A stretch of DNA of 33,613 nucleotides, taken from contig JALOOO010000028.1 in assembly GCA_025454375.1 (NCBI GenBank), positions 1-33,613 of the forward strand, in the 5' to 3' direction. The notes beneath the pieces are model-generated. The model was not told the DNA's origin and did no database searches. It worked only from the letters and a program-made list of their open reading frames with translations. Positions 17,789 through 26,648 of the stretch are shown piece by piece; the first letter of the stretch is position 1; each line of letters starts with the position of its first letter. This DNA is from Leptolyngbya sp. Prado105. GTDB lineage: Bacteria; Cyanobacteriota; Cyanobacteriia; Leptolyngbyales; Leptolyngbyaceae. Made by a program: the position numbers and the translations under genes.

Positions 17789-18340
17789 TCATTTCCGACC
17801 GCCGATCGCTTTCTGAAACGCTGGGCGCTCCGCCATGCGCTTCATGTAATTCACAACATTCGGATACTCACTCAAATCGAGCTTTAACATCAACGGAATA
17901 TAATTCAGCAATGCACCCACCATCACATCAGAGACGGTAAAGCGATCGCCTGCAATAAATTCGCGCTTGCCAAAAATCTCATCCAACGGCTGCATCAATC
18001 GGGGCATTTCCCGCTCTCGATTCGCCTCGACAAAGATCCCAGGACCTAAAGTCGCATTGGCAAATAACACCCACTGAGCCGCGATCGCGCGATCATTGAG
18101 ATCTGCATTGCCATAGCGATCGAGCAAATAGAGCAAGATTGCACCCGACTCCCAAAGCTTTAGATCGCCATCGACGATCGCAGGAACTTTGCCAAACGGA
18201 TTGATCTCGCAAAACTCAGGCTGCCGATGTTCACCTGATTGCATGTCTAGCATGACAAACTCGTAAGGTATCTCTAATTCTTCGAGATACCATTGCACAA
18301 TAGACGCTCGACTTCGTGCGCCTCCAACCAGTTTTAGCAT
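17789..18340 (-). CDS. Glutathione S-transferase family protein
   Basis: This 183-aa protein has the two-domain GST fold: an N-terminal thioredoxin-like part with GARSRASIVQWYLEELEIPYE, NPFGKVPAIVDG (cis-Pro) and ESGAILLYL (glutathione-binding Glu-Ser), then a helical C-terminal domain with FTVSDVMVGALL (the N-capping Ser-Asp). It probably conjugates or reduces small electrophiles with glutathione. A catalytic Ser or Arg near residues 8-12 is plausible, but I cannot assign the class. The ATG is clear. It ends six bases from the shared terminator. Confidence 0.92.
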   Translation of the reverse strand: MLKLVGGARSRASIVQWYLEELEIPYEFVMLDMQSGEHRQPEFCEINPFGKVPAIVDGDLKLWESGAILLYLLDRYGNADLNDRAIAAQWVLFANATLGPGIFVEANREREMPRLMQPLDEIFGKREFIAGDRFTVSDVMVGALLNYIPLMLKLDLSEYPNVVNYMKRMAERPAFQKAIGGRK

Positions 18341-18347
18341 AGATTTT

Positions 18348-18836
18348 TTACAAAACTTTATGAGTATATTCGTGTTGTTTCACATTATCCTCAGTCTTCA
18401 CAATTCGCTGAGAATTTAACACTCGTTTGCGCTCCGTTGAAAAATTAAAATCTTCGCGCTTTGCGCCCGTCGGAATGTGAGATTGAGCAATCGGTCGCGC
18501 TTTGTAAGTCCGAGCCGATGCTGTGGCGCGAAAGGCAAAATCATCACAGAACTGCGCGTCAGAGGGAAAGCACTCTAGAAGGTGTAACGATCCTCCAGGA
18601 ATCACCGAGCCAATTGTAGTCGCGGTTGCGAACTGATAAGAAGTCGGAATGCCTTTGACGATCGCTTCTAATGCCGCTGAAGGAATCGGTTCAACCACAT
18701 TCACTTCATGAACACCGTCATCGTCTTTGATAAAGCAAGTTGCCAAGCCGACGACAAGATAATCATCGCTGGAAAGGTCGGTTGCATCAGGATAGCAAAT
18801 CGTTGTTGTCATATCTGCATTTGAAGGGATAGGCAT
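18348..18836 (-). CDS. Conserved-looking hypothetical protein
   Basis: I chose the ATG at 18836 (162 aa). A TTG at 18869 would add 11 residues, and an ATG at 18812 (MTTTICYPDATDLSSDDYLV) would remove 8; the latter may be the true start. None has a clear ribosome site. The soluble protein has two parts: an N-terminal region with DDYLVVGLATCFIKDDDGVHEVNVVEPIPSAALEAI, and a basic C-terminal tail. No signal peptide or membrane helix. I do not recognise a domain. It lies just upstream of the GST gene on the same strand (7-nt gap) and is probably co-transcribed with it. Confidence 0.65.
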   Translation of the reverse strand: MPIPSNADMTTTICYPDATDLSSDDYLVVGLATCFIKDDDGVHEVNVVEPIPSAALEAIVKGIPTSYQFATATTIGSVIPGGSLHLLECFPSDAQFCDDFAFRATASARTYKARPIAQSHIPTGAKREDFNFSTERKRVLNSQRIVKTEDNVKQHEYTHKVL

Positions 18837-18900
18837 TACGTGCGATCGTATCAAGCTCTTAGAACTCAATTTTCAGAATGACTCAATTCTTAATCCAATA

Positions 18901-18933
18901 AAAAAGCGATCGCGCTTTTGACGATCGCTTTTT
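18901..18933 (-). terminator. Rho-independent terminator of the CtpA-family protease gene
   Basis: AAAAAGCGATCG and CGATCGCTTTTT are exact 12-bp arms around a 9-nt loop, with a T run on the minus strand. The stem is built on a GCGATCGC-like (HIP1) core. It starts 19 bases past the protease stop codon. Confidence 0.8.
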
Positions 18934-18951
18934 CAACCTGCTCAAACTCGC

Positions 18952-20274
18952 TTACTCGCGATTCACGGGAGTCGATTGCTGTGAGGCTTGTTGTCCATTC
19001 GGCTTCAGCAATGCCGTGCGTTGTAGCATATTTAAGGCTTGTGCATATTGGGGATCTTGCACGGTTCCAATCAATTTTGGATTTGTTGCCAGAAATTTCT
19101 GCTGTGCATCCGACAAATCAACCTTAATATCTGGCGAGATACCTTTTTGGCTAATATCCGTTCCGTTCGGTGTGTAGTAATGCGCGATCGTCACTGCTAA
19201 TCCCGATCCATCGGAGAGCGAATGCACCGACTGCACTAAGGCTTTGCCAAAGGTCTGACTTCCAATAACGGTCGCCCGCTTGTTGTCTTTCAGCGCACCT
19301 GTGAGAATCTCACTCGAACTTGCCGATCGACCATCTACCAACACTGCTAACGGCAACTTGGTCAACTGACGACCTGTCGCATAGGCGGTATCGCTTGCAC
19401 CTTGGCGATTGACCGTTTTGACGATCGAGCCTTTGTCGAGCCACATGCGGCTGATATCAATACTTGCTTGCAGCAACCCACCCGGATTACCTCGTAGATC
19501 CAGCACAAACGCTTCTACCTTTTGATCGCTCAGCTTCTTAATTGCCCGCTCCATTTGCTCAGAGGCATGACTGCTAAACTCAGATAGACGAATGTATCCG
19601 ATCTTGTTCTTCCCTTCTTGGCGCACGTCTGCGCGAACCGTTTGCAGTTCAATCCGAGCGCGAGTCAGCGGCAAATTAAATGCAGAAGCGCCATCTCGCC
19701 CAACTTGAAGCGTGACTTTGGTTCCAACTTCACCTCGAATCAGGTTAGAAGCGTCTTCAACGGTCATGCCTTTGGTCGGTTTGCCGTTGATTGCCAGAAT
19801 GCGATCGCCCGACTTGATCCCGGCTCTTATTGCAGGAGAATTTTCTAAGGGTTCCACAACGGTTAGAACTTTCGTTTTTTCGTTCTGTTCTAAGCGAATC
19901 CCAACCCCTGAGAGTTCACCAGAAGTCTGACTGCTCAATGCCTCAAACTGCTTCTGATCCATGAATCGAGTGTAGGGATCATCCAGTTTCTTCAAGGCAT
20001 CTCGAAGCGCTGTGTATGCTTGCTGACGAGAACTGTACTCCTTGCTGAGAAGAGATTGCCGCACAGCACGCCAGTCATTTTTATTGAAAGTACCGTCTAC
20101 GTATTCACGGTTCACAATTTGCCAAGCTTCATCCAAAACGGATTTTGGGCTGTCTTGAAGGGCCGCTCGAACTGAGCGATCAGCGCCAAATACGGTTACA
20201 GCAGCGGTAGCCACAACGACACCACTACAGAGGGCAACTTGAAGCAGCGATACACGGCGAGGGGATTGGTTCAT
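18952..20274 (-). CDS. Carboxyl-terminal processing protease (S41 family, CtpA/B/C type)
   Basis: This 440-aa serine protease cleaves C-terminal tails of exported proteins. CtpA of this family matures the photosystem II D1 protein, but which paralogue this is (A, B or C) cannot be settled; the text is closest in my memory to CtpB/C. It has an N-terminal signal or membrane anchor (residues 9-30), a PDZ domain at about residues 115-200 (GVGIRLEQ, GDRILAINGK), and an S41 core. The likely catalytic pair is Ser319 in GRSASSSEI and Lys344 in TFGKALVQ, 25 residues apart as in the family. It acts in the periplasm or lumen. Confidence 0.93.
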   Translation of the reverse strand: MNQSPRRVSLLQVALCSGVVVATAAVTVFGADRSVRAALQDSPKSVLDEAWQIVNREYVDGTFNKNDWRAVRQSLLSKEYSSRQQAYTALRDALKKLDDPYTRFMDQKQFEALSSQTSGELSGVGIRLEQNEKTKVLTVVEPLENSPAIRAGIKSGDRILAINGKPTKGMTVEDASNLIRGEVGTKVTLQVGRDGASAFNLPLTRARIELQTVRADVRQEGKNKIGYIRLSEFSSHASEQMERAIKKLSDQKVEAFVLDLRGNPGGLLQASIDISRMWLDKGSIVKTVNRQGASDTAYATGRQLTKLPLAVLVDGRSASSSEILTGALKDNKRATVIGSQTFGKALVQSVHSLSDGSGLAVTIAHYYTPNGTDISQKGISPDIKVDLSDAQQKFLATNPKLIGTVQDPQYAQALNMLQRTALLKPNGQQASQQSTPVNRE

Positions 20275-20310
20275 TGAATATTGAGGAGGCGAGAAGTGGA
20301 CAGTTTTAAA

Positions 20311-20357
20311 ATCAAAATTACAGTTAGTGACTCAGTGTGACATGGGTCAATTTTGAT
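20311..20357. promoter_or_regulatory. 9-bp inverted repeat upstream of the protease gene
   Basis: ATCAAAATT (20311-20319) and AATTTTGAT (20349-20357) are exact reverse complements 29 bases apart, close to the protease start. The gene-free stretch 20275-20613 also has TCTGAG/CTCAGA arms at 20487-20492 and 20515-20520. I see no convincing promoter pair. Confidence 0.3.
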
Positions 20358-20613
20358 CAACAGAATTTAATTGAGGTTTAGCATTTGGGTGAAGGGTGGC
20401 GATAAATTTAACCCTAGAGTCTAGATACAACGTACACGGAAGGATTCCGGCAGATGTGACAATTTTAGGACAGTCAATCAAGTGTCTCTGAGTTTAAAAC
20501 ATGCCTTAATATGGCTCAGACATGTGGCGTATGAATGCAATCTTTATGACAATCTAACGGAATTTGGGCAAATTGTTGTAAGAATTTGAGACGAGTTTTG
20601 TAAAGCTTTCTTA

Positions 20614-21453
20614 ATGAGGTTCTCTGTTGTGGTGGAAAGTGTGCGTCAAACTTGGAAATCTTGGGGCGGGATCACGCTGCATATCGCGATCGCTGGAGCC
20701 GCGATCGCTGGAGTAATGGCAATTCAATTCGATCGATTGAAACAGCCTTCCATTACGTTGGAAACACCCGAGCAAGATGCGCGACAAGAGGGGTTACGGC
20801 TGGATTTATTGAGCAAGATGCCGAGTTTTGGCTTTGGAAACATGGTCGCGAATTGGACATTTCTCAACTTTATCCAATACTACGGAGATGAACCTGCTCG
20901 CAAAGTTACGGGATATTCGCTTGCACCGAAGTATTTCGACATCTTGACGCGCCACGATCCTCGGTTTGTTGAGAGCTATCTGTTTTTATCAGGAACGATT
21001 TCACATCAGTTGGGCAAGCCCGAACTGGCGTTGGAATTCATGAAGAGAGGCACAGATTCTCTAAGTCCCCAAATGCACCCTAAAGCCTTCTCGGTTTGGC
21101 GATGTGCGGGGTTAGACCAAATTTTATTACTAGGAGATTTGCCAGGAGCCGCACGATCGTTTGATATGACGGCAAAGTGGGCAGCAGAGAGTGAAGAGTA
21201 TAAGCAGTTTGTGCCAAATTTTCAGGGCACAGCAGATTTTCTCAGAACGAATCCTGATATTGATTTTGTTCGGTTCCAGGCTTGGCTTGTGGTGTTTCAG
21301 GATGCAACTGCCTCTGGGGATCAGCAATCGATCGATCGAGCCAGACGAGAACTTGTGAAGATGGGTGGCGTTGAACAAAAAAATAGCAAGGGTGAAACAG
21401 GATTTTTGATGCCAGAAGCGTTGAGAAAAAAGGCAGAGAAAAGAGCAAAATGA
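20614..21453 (+). CDS. Membrane-anchored TPR-like hypothetical protein
   Basis: This 279-aa protein has one N-terminal hydrophobic helix at about residues 21-38 (LHIAIAGAAIAGVMAI) and a soluble part that is largely paired helices, with LAPKYFDILTRHDPRFVESYLFLSG and GKPELALEFMKRGTDSL resembling TPR repeats. The topology suggests an anchored scaffold facing the periplasm or lumen. The Gly-rich FGFGNMVANWTFLNFIQYYGD stretch looks conserved and may be functional. I do not recognise a named family. The ATG at 20614 follows a long gene-free region. C-terminal Lys-rich tail. The 92-aa gene follows on the same strand after about 90 bases. Confidence 0.75.
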   Translation: MRFSVVVESVRQTWKSWGGITLHIAIAGAAIAGVMAIQFDRLKQPSITLETPEQDARQEGLRLDLLSKMPSFGFGNMVANWTFLNFIQYYGDEPARKVTGYSLAPKYFDILTRHDPRFVESYLFLSGTISHQLGKPELALEFMKRGTDSLSPQMHPKAFSVWRCAGLDQILLLGDLPGAARSFDMTAKWAAESEEYKQFVPNFQGTADFLRTNPDIDFVRFQAWLVVFQDATASGDQQSIDRARRELVKMGGVEQKNSKGETGFLMPEALRKKAEKRAK

Positions 21454-21541
21454 AGATCGCATCAAGACCTGATAAAGTCGAGCGCCATTTGACACCTGGG
21501 AAATACTAGAGAAAACATAATTTCATCTGGTGCAGTCTACG

Positions 21542-21808
21542 ATGCCTAGTCAAGACTCGATGCGGTTTTATGTCCAGGTTGGGTTCAGTTCGATCGTGCT
21601 TTGCTTTTGTTTGTTTAAGTTGGCGAATGCTGATGATAGCCAATCTAGTGCGCTTTACTGGAGTGGCGTGACGAGTATTCTGGCTTGGTGGATGCCCTCA
21701 CCTGAAGCCAACAATCCTTCACGCAATATAGAGCAGGCGAATGCAGTAAATTCTGTCCAAATCGAGAAAGTCGAATCGCTGCCACAAATGAATGGATTCA
21801 AGAACTAA
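21542..21808 (+). CDS. Small membrane hypothetical protein (88 aa)
   Basis: The ATG at 21542 gives MPSQDSMRFYVQVGFSSIVL; a GTG at 21530 would add four residues. There are two short hydrophobic stretches, about residues 9-27 and 41-52, the latter ALYWSGVTSILAWWMPSP. That WMPSP end followed by a polar tail recalls small cyanobacterial membrane proteins of unknown function. The last four bases overlap the convergent kinase-like gene. No function can be assigned. Confidence 0.6.
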   Translation: MPSQDSMRFYVQVGFSSIVLCFCLFKLANADDSQSSALYWSGVTSILAWWMPSPEANNPSRNIEQANAVNSVQIEKVESLPQMNGFKN

Positions 21809-22668
21809 ATCAATTGATCGATTATTCGATTCGCCTGGGATTCGTACCCGCCTCCAAACAAATTAAAGTGATTCAGAATGTGATACAGGTTGTAAAGGGT
21901 TTTTCGCTGCTTGTAGCCCACTGGTTCAATGGCAAAAATTTCGTCGTAGCCTCGATAAAATTCAGCCGGAAAGCCCCCAAACAATTCGGTCATTGCCAGA
22001 TCCACTTCTCGATCGCCCCAGTACGTTGCGGGATCAAAGATGACAGGCTCCCCAGATTGTGTCACGGCTGCATTTCCCGACCATAAATCCCCATGAACGA
22101 TCGACGGTTTCGGATGGTGATCGGCTAGAAGTTCTGGAATGCGTTCGAGTAAGCGATCGCCATTGCGGAAGCGTCCGCCGTTTTGTCGTCCTAATTCAAG
22201 CTGATAGCCAATTCGGTATTGGGTAAAGAAGTCTACCCAATTCGATGTCCAAGGATTTTTTTGAGGAGTTGAGCCGATCGTATTATCGCGCTCCCACCCA
22301 AATGCAGTGGATTTCTGATACTGGTGCATTCGAGCCAGGTTTCGACCCAATTCTACCCAAGCTTGACTACTGCCTCGCCCAAGTTCTAGCCACTCTAAAA
22401 CGAGGTAAGCGGACTGTTCGGCAATCCCGACGCAGATCGGTTTTGGAACCCGAATCGCTTGAGTTTCTGCCATCTGTTTGAGTCCGAGAGCTTCGGCTTC
22501 AAACATGTTGAGTTCATTTGCTTGATTGAGTTTGACAAAGAATGATTGTTCGCCGTTGCTGACCCGATAGCCCTGATTAATGCACCCTCCACCAACAGAA
22601 CGGCGATCGCGGCTTTCAAATGGCTGAGCGATCGCTTGAGCAATCTGAGCCTCGATCTGCGTCCACAT
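21805..22668 (-). CDS. Fructosamine kinase-family protein
   Basis: The 287-aa protein has the aminoglycoside-phosphotransferase-like fold of fructosamine-3-kinase relatives, which phosphorylate ketoamines (glycated proteins or ribulosamines) so that they break down. Key residues are Lys46 in FFVKLN, the catalytic loop VHGDLWSGN (His192, Asp194, Asn199) and Asp212 in FDPATYWGDREVDLAM. The GGGCINQGYRV start is typical. It begins three bases after the M16 peptidase gene, so the two form an operon. Protein deglycation is the inferred role. Confidence 0.93.
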   Translation of the reverse strand: MWTQIEAQIAQAIAQPFESRDRRSVGGGCINQGYRVSNGEQSFFVKLNQANELNMFEAEALGLKQMAETQAIRVPKPICVGIAEQSAYLVLEWLELGRGSSQAWVELGRNLARMHQYQKSTAFGWERDNTIGSTPQKNPWTSNWVDFFTQYRIGYQLELGRQNGGRFRNGDRLLERIPELLADHHPKPSIVHGDLWSGNAAVTQSGEPVIFDPATYWGDREVDLAMTELFGGFPAEFYRGYDEIFAIEPVGYKQRKTLYNLYHILNHFNLFGGGYESQANRIIDQLI

Positions 22669-22671
22669 ATT

Positions 22672-23946
22672 CTATTTTCCTGGCTTTACGACAACACAAC
22701 CATACGCTTGAGTCGGGAGATAAGTCTGTGCCGCACTTTGCAAGTCTGCCGCAGACAGAGATTGAATGTAAGCCGGATAGTTAAACGCTGGCTCCAAAGC
22801 ACCCACAAGCGTTTGATAATACCCATATAAACCCGAGCGATCGCTCGGTGTCTCATTGCCAAAGGTGAAATGATTTGCGACTTGAGTGCGAACGCGATCA
22901 AGTTCGGCAGCCGTCACACATTCGGTTTGTAGAGAGTGAATATGTTCGATGATCGCTTTTTCAACGGCATCAATATTTTCAGCAGGCAACTGGGCTGAGA
23001 TGCAGAAAATCCCTTGATGACGATAGTTCATATTGCTTGCAGAAACGCCAGACACTAAGCCGCGATTTTCTCGCAAATCTTTGATCAGTCGAGCCGTTCT
23101 GCCATGTCCCAGAATGCTTGCAATTCCGTCTAAAGCGTAAGTCTGATTGAGATTGTCAAGTCCTGGAACGCGCCATAGCAGCATCATTCGAGCTTGGGTC
23201 AAACTCGGATCGATATGTTCTTGACGGATGATTTTAGTGAAAGGTTGTTCTGAAATCAGTCGATCACGGTCTAGTATTGGAGTCGGAACCGCATGAGAAA
23301 CGCTATTTTCGACGATTTGAATCAGTTGCTCGACAGGAAGATTTCCCACAGCTACAGCCGTCATCGATCGCGGTTGATACCAGGTGGAATGAAAATCTCG
23401 CATTTGTTGAGCGCTGAGATTTTCGATCACGGAAGCAGGCCCTAAAACTTGGCGGCGATAAGGCAAGGTTTCAAATGCCATTTCTGACATGTGTTGATAA
23501 GTCCGACGACGAGGATTGTCTTGCGATCGTCGAATTTCTTCGAGTACGACAGATCGCTCTCGCTCAAATCCATCTTCTGGAATTTGAGCGTTTAGCACCA
23601 CATCCATCTGCAACGGCGCTAAAGCTGCAAAATCCTTGGGAGCAGTCGTAATATAGTAGTGCGTGTAGTCTTGGCTCGTTGCGGCATTTGTCACGGCTCC
23701 GCAACGTTCGATTTGCTGTTCAAACTCGCCACTTTTTAGACGATCGGTTCCTTTGAACACCATGTGTTCTAGAAAGTGCGCCATGCCGTTAATCGCATCT
23801 AACTCGATCGCACTGCCAACATCCAACCACACATTGAGATTGACCGCATCGACAGGGATTTGTTCTGCAATGATCGTCAACCCATTCGACAAACAGTGAA
23901 TTGTGGGTGCGTTCAGCTTCGGAGATTTGATTAACGTCGAAGTCAT
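22672..23946 (-). CDS. M16 family zinc peptidase (pitrilysin/processing-peptidase type)
   Basis: The 424-aa protein has the inverted zinc motif HFLEH at residues 57-61, with Glu60 catalytic and a distal Glu137 in VVLEEIRR, 76 residues on, as expected. The MVFKGT, NAATSQDYTHYY and GPASVIENLS segments are typical of bacterial M16B peptidases. It is an active-type subunit; the family often works with an inactive partner, which is not seen here. No signal peptide is clear, so it may be cytoplasmic. A fructosamine-kinase-like gene follows after three bases. Confidence 0.93.
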   Translation of the reverse strand: MTSTLIKSPKLNAPTIHCLSNGLTIIAEQIPVDAVNLNVWLDVGSAIELDAINGMAHFLEHMVFKGTDRLKSGEFEQQIERCGAVTNAATSQDYTHYYITTAPKDFAALAPLQMDVVLNAQIPEDGFERERSVVLEEIRRSQDNPRRRTYQHMSEMAFETLPYRRQVLGPASVIENLSAQQMRDFHSTWYQPRSMTAVAVGNLPVEQLIQIVENSVSHAVPTPILDRDRLISEQPFTKIIRQEHIDPSLTQARMMLLWRVPGLDNLNQTYALDGIASILGHGRTARLIKDLRENRGLVSGVSASNMNYRHQGIFCISAQLPAENIDAVEKAIIEHIHSLQTECVTAAELDRVRTQVANHFTFGNETPSDRSGLYGYYQTLVGALEPAFNYPAYIQSLSAADLQSAAQTYLPTQAYGCVVVKPGK

Positions 23947-24104
23947 GATTTACCTGTAGCGTCACTTTACTTATCTTAGTCTTTGGCAAGTGGCAATTGA
24001 CACTCTAAAATCTGTAGATTTCTAGCAAAAGCTTGATCGCATAAGACTCTGCGATTCTTTACAATAGGTATAGAAGGTTAAGATTTTTTAAGCAGTATAG
24101 AAAG

Positions 24105-25604
24105 ATGCCCCAGAAAGTTGTCGTGGTCGGTGCTGGAATTGGTGGATTAACTGCGGCTGCGCTGTTGGCTCATCGTGGATATGAAGTGCTGATTTTGGAT
24201 CAGGCAGGGGTTCCGGGTGGGTGTGCTTCGACATTTAAACGACAGGGTTTTACTTTTGATGTGGGGGCGACACAAGTTGCAGGATTGGAACCGGGTGGAA
24301 TTCATCATCGGATTTTTTCGCAACTGGGCATTGATTTACCGTCTGCGACATTTTGTGATCCGGCTTGTGCTGTTTTTCTTCCAGGCGAATCAGAACCGAT
24401 TAACGTTTGGCGAGATCCCGATCGTTGGAAATCCGAACGTCAAAAACAATTTCCTGGTAGCGAACCATTTTGGCAATTGCTGAATGATTTGTTTCGCTAC
24501 AGTTGGCAATTTCAAGCTCGTGATCCGGTGCTTCCGCCTCGAAATATTTGGGATGTGTGGCAGTTAACTAAAGCAGTTCGACCGAATACACTTCTCACGC
24601 TGCCACATACCTTTTCAACGGTGGGTGATGCGTTGCGTGGATATGGACTCAACGATCGACGACTTCGCACTTTTCTCGATCTGCAACTCAAACTCTATTC
24701 CCAAGTCAATACAGACGAAACGGCTTTGCTTTATGCAGCGACGGCTTTGAGTGTTTCTCAGGCTCCACAGGGATTATTTCATTTGCAGGGGAGTATGCAG
24801 GTGTTGAGCGATCGCTTAGTTGAATCTTTGGAGCGCGATAACGGCAAACTTTTGCTGCGTCGTCGCGTTGAGCAGATTCATACCGCATTAGGACGAATCA
24901 CAGGCGTAACGATTCGGAATCAAAAGAATAATGAATCTTGGTTTGAGCCTGCTGATCACGTCGTTGCAAATGTGACGGTTCAGAATTTAGTCGGACTCTT
25001 AGGAAAAGATGCGCCAAAAGGGTATCAGCGTCGAGTCGATAAATTGCCGCCTTCATCGGGAGCATTTGTAATTTATCTGGGAGTTGATCGATCTGCAATT
25101 CCTGAAAATTGTCCGCCTCATCTGCAATTTCTCTACGACTATGACGGTGCGATCGGCGAAAATAATTCACTCTTCGTGTCAGTCAGTCACGAGGGCGATG
25201 GACGTGCGCCGGATGGGAAGGCAACGATCGTCGCTTCTTCATTCACAGATACAGGAGCGTGGAAAAATTCTGGTGATTATGAAGGGATGAAACAGCGCTA
25301 TGCAGCAGCAGCGATCGCAAAATTAGGGCAGTATTTCAAATTAGACGCATCGGCGATCGTGTATCAAGAATCGGCGACTCCTCGAACTTTTGCGCGATTT
25401 ACAGGTCGCGCAGATGGAATTGTGGGCGGAATTGGGCAGAGAATCCCAACATTTGGTCCTTTTGGATTTGCAAATCGAACTCCTGTGAAGCATCTCTGGC
25501 TTGTTGGCGATTCGACCCATCCCGGAGAAGGAACGGCTGGGGTGAGTTATTCTGCTCTAACTGTTGCGCGACAGATCGAAGCGTTAGCCTTGCCAGGTGC
25601 CTGA
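24105..25604 (+). CDS. crtD: Carotenoid C-3',4' desaturase / CrtI-family FAD oxidoreductase
   Basis: This 499-aa flavoenzyme has the N-terminal dinucleotide motif GAGIGGLTAAALLA at residues 9-22 and a C-terminal FAD-binding segment GDSTHPGEGTAGVSYSALTVAR. The closest family, as I recall it, is the cyanobacterial CrtD that desaturates the 3',4' position in myxoxanthophyll (myxol glycoside) synthesis. FDVGATQVAGLEPGG and the LHLQGSMQVLSDRL-like segment (FHLQGSMQVLSDRLVESL) support the CrtI/CrtO superfamily. CrtD versus a related desaturase is not certain. It is divergent from the M16 gene, and its 3' end overlaps the convergent 25584-25919 gene by 21 bases. Confidence 0.85.
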   Translation: MPQKVVVVGAGIGGLTAAALLAHRGYEVLILDQAGVPGGCASTFKRQGFTFDVGATQVAGLEPGGIHHRIFSQLGIDLPSATFCDPACAVFLPGESEPINVWRDPDRWKSERQKQFPGSEPFWQLLNDLFRYSWQFQARDPVLPPRNIWDVWQLTKAVRPNTLLTLPHTFSTVGDALRGYGLNDRRLRTFLDLQLKLYSQVNTDETALLYAATALSVSQAPQGLFHLQGSMQVLSDRLVESLERDNGKLLLRRRVEQIHTALGRITGVTIRNQKNNESWFEPADHVVANVTVQNLVGLLGKDAPKGYQRRVDKLPPSSGAFVIYLGVDRSAIPENCPPHLQFLYDYDGAIGENNSLFVSVSHEGDGRAPDGKATIVASSFTDTGAWKNSGDYEGMKQRYAAAAIAKLGQYFKLDASAIVYQESATPRTFARFTGRADGIVGGIGQRIPTFGPFGFANRTPVKHLWLVGDSTHPGEGTAGVSYSALTVARQIEALALPGA

Positions 25605-25919
25605 GAAAATACTTTTGACTGCGATCGCAATTCGTCCTAAATCTTCACTGAGAAGCGGCGGGCAGTCCAGACTTTTCCCAAGTCCGCCATCAAATAAACG
25701 TTTTGCCTCATTCGAGATTGCGAACAGTGCAGCCGCGAGTGCGCGATCAATCGTGGTTTGATCTTTGAGCGCATCAAACAACACTTTCAACGCCAGCAAA
25801 ATCGAAGTGACTTGACCCGGAACAGGGGGTTTTCCTTGTCCTAACCGTCCGAGAAAGGTATCGCTGGCAGTAAGATTCGTTTGGTCAATTAATAACCGAC
25901 GAGCAGTTTCGTAATCCAC
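25584..25919 (-). CDS. Small conserved-looking hypothetical protein (111 aa)
   Basis: A GTG start gives MDYETARRLLIDQTNLTASD. The all-helical, soluble protein contains GQGKPPVPGQVTSILLALKVLFDALKD, which looks like a cyanobacterial family of short unknowns that databases sometimes label as dethiobiotin-synthetase-like; the length and lack of a P-loop argue against that enzyme. The gene converges on crtD and overlaps its end by 21 bases. No function is proposed. Confidence 0.7.
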   Translation of the reverse strand: MDYETARRLLIDQTNLTASDTFLGRLGQGKPPVPGQVTSILLALKVLFDALKDQTTIDRALAAALFAISNEAKRLFDGGLGKSLDCPPLLSEDLGRIAIAVKSIFSGTWQG

Positions 25920-25974
25920 GATCGGGCAAGAGAAATGAACTGTACCACTTTAGCGTGAATTCACAACTTTGCTA

Positions 25975-26172
25975 TCAAACATAAAAAATCGGGGAGAGCG
26001 TTAAATTCTCTTTCCCCGATTTGCCAAAGTCTGAATTGTTTTGTCCGTCTTGGAGCTTTTTGCGTAGCGCTTGGTTTCGCTTCTTAAGTTGTCTTTGTCT
26101 TGCAGTTCCACCTTTACCTTTGTCGTTTCGCCCTTCACGTCTGGGCGATTCCCAACGCTTCATCATTGCCAT
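25975..26172 (-). CDS. Small very basic hypothetical protein, dubious 3' end
   Basis: The ATG at 26172 gives a 65-aa product that is strongly basic in its first 40 residues (RREGRNDKGKGGTARQRQL, KKRNQALRKKL), like a small nucleic-acid-binding protein. However, the last 14 codons run through the hairpin and T run of an apparent terminator at 25983-26021, and the stop codon lies beyond it. Transcripts ending there would have no stop codon. Either the terminator is weak, or the frame is not a real gene. Confidence 0.45.
   Translation of the reverse strand: MAMMKRWESPRREGRNDKGKGGTARQRQLKKRNQALRKKLQDGQNNSDFGKSGKENLTLSPIFYV
25983..26021 (-). terminator. Rho-independent terminator (overlaps a small reading frame)
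   Basis: On the minus strand AATCGGGGAAAGAG pairs with CTCTCCCCGATT, with two bulged bases, and is followed by TTTTTT. It is oriented to end transcription entering from the 25975-26172 frame or further upstream on the minus strand. Confidence 0.7.
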
Positions 26173-26387
26173 ATTCAAATTTTCTCAATCACTGATAATA
26201 AAATTCTAACGCGAGAATCAAAACTGTCAAAGCCTTTGGCTTGCGGTTAGCCGTCCCGACTGTTTTAGAGTTTTCAGCACTTCATACAGTCTGTTGCGAT
26301 CGCGCGAATGTGTTGAAAACAGAGCAGTAGCTCCGTGCTGTCGATACAGGGCTTTCTGGAATCTAGAGTTACTGTCGATACAAGCTA

Positions 26388-26469
26388 TGGGCGGAGGGAG
26401 AATCGAACTCCCATACCTTTCGGTGCCACATTTTGAGTGTGGTGCGTCTACCAGTTTCGCCATCCGCCC
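26388..26469 (-). tRNA. tRNA-Leu (anticodon CAA)
   Basis: On the minus strand, acceptor arms GGGCGGA and TCCGCCC pair perfectly with discriminator A. The anticodon stem CCACA/TGTGG holds the loop CTCAAAA with anticodon CAA, reading UUG. A long variable arm and GTTCGATTC T-loop show a class II tRNA, as expected for leucine. The 3' CCA is not encoded. Confidence 0.95.
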
Positions 26470-26484
26470 TGGATGACCTCACCT

Positions 26485-26514
26485 AATATAATCTGTTTTG
26501 TCGCGTTAACGCAA
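26485..26514 (-). promoter_or_regulatory. Sigma-70-type promoter for tRNA-Leu
   Basis: On the minus strand TTGCGT (-35) and TATATT (-10) are 18 bases apart, with the -10 box ending 15 bases before the mature tRNA. Confidence 0.55.
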
Positions 26515-26648
26515 GACTCTAGAAAATCGTATTTCCCGAACCAAAAAAGGGTGTTTAGATCCAGGCAGATCGCTTTATTCTTAAAATAAGATGCTCTGCA
26601 AAGTTTTGTAGAGTTCCGCTTATCCGCGATCGCCCCTCAAAACGAATC

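Noticed and set aside
26338-26382. 11-bp direct repeat CTGTCGATACA near tRNA-Leu
   Set aside because: Two copies 34 bases apart with no further units or symmetry; not a CRISPR array or a clear attachment site.
26227-26463. Minus-strand reading frame starting MAKLVDAPHSKCG
   Set aside because: It begins inside tRNA-Leu; this N-terminal text is a well-known false translation of a class II tRNA.
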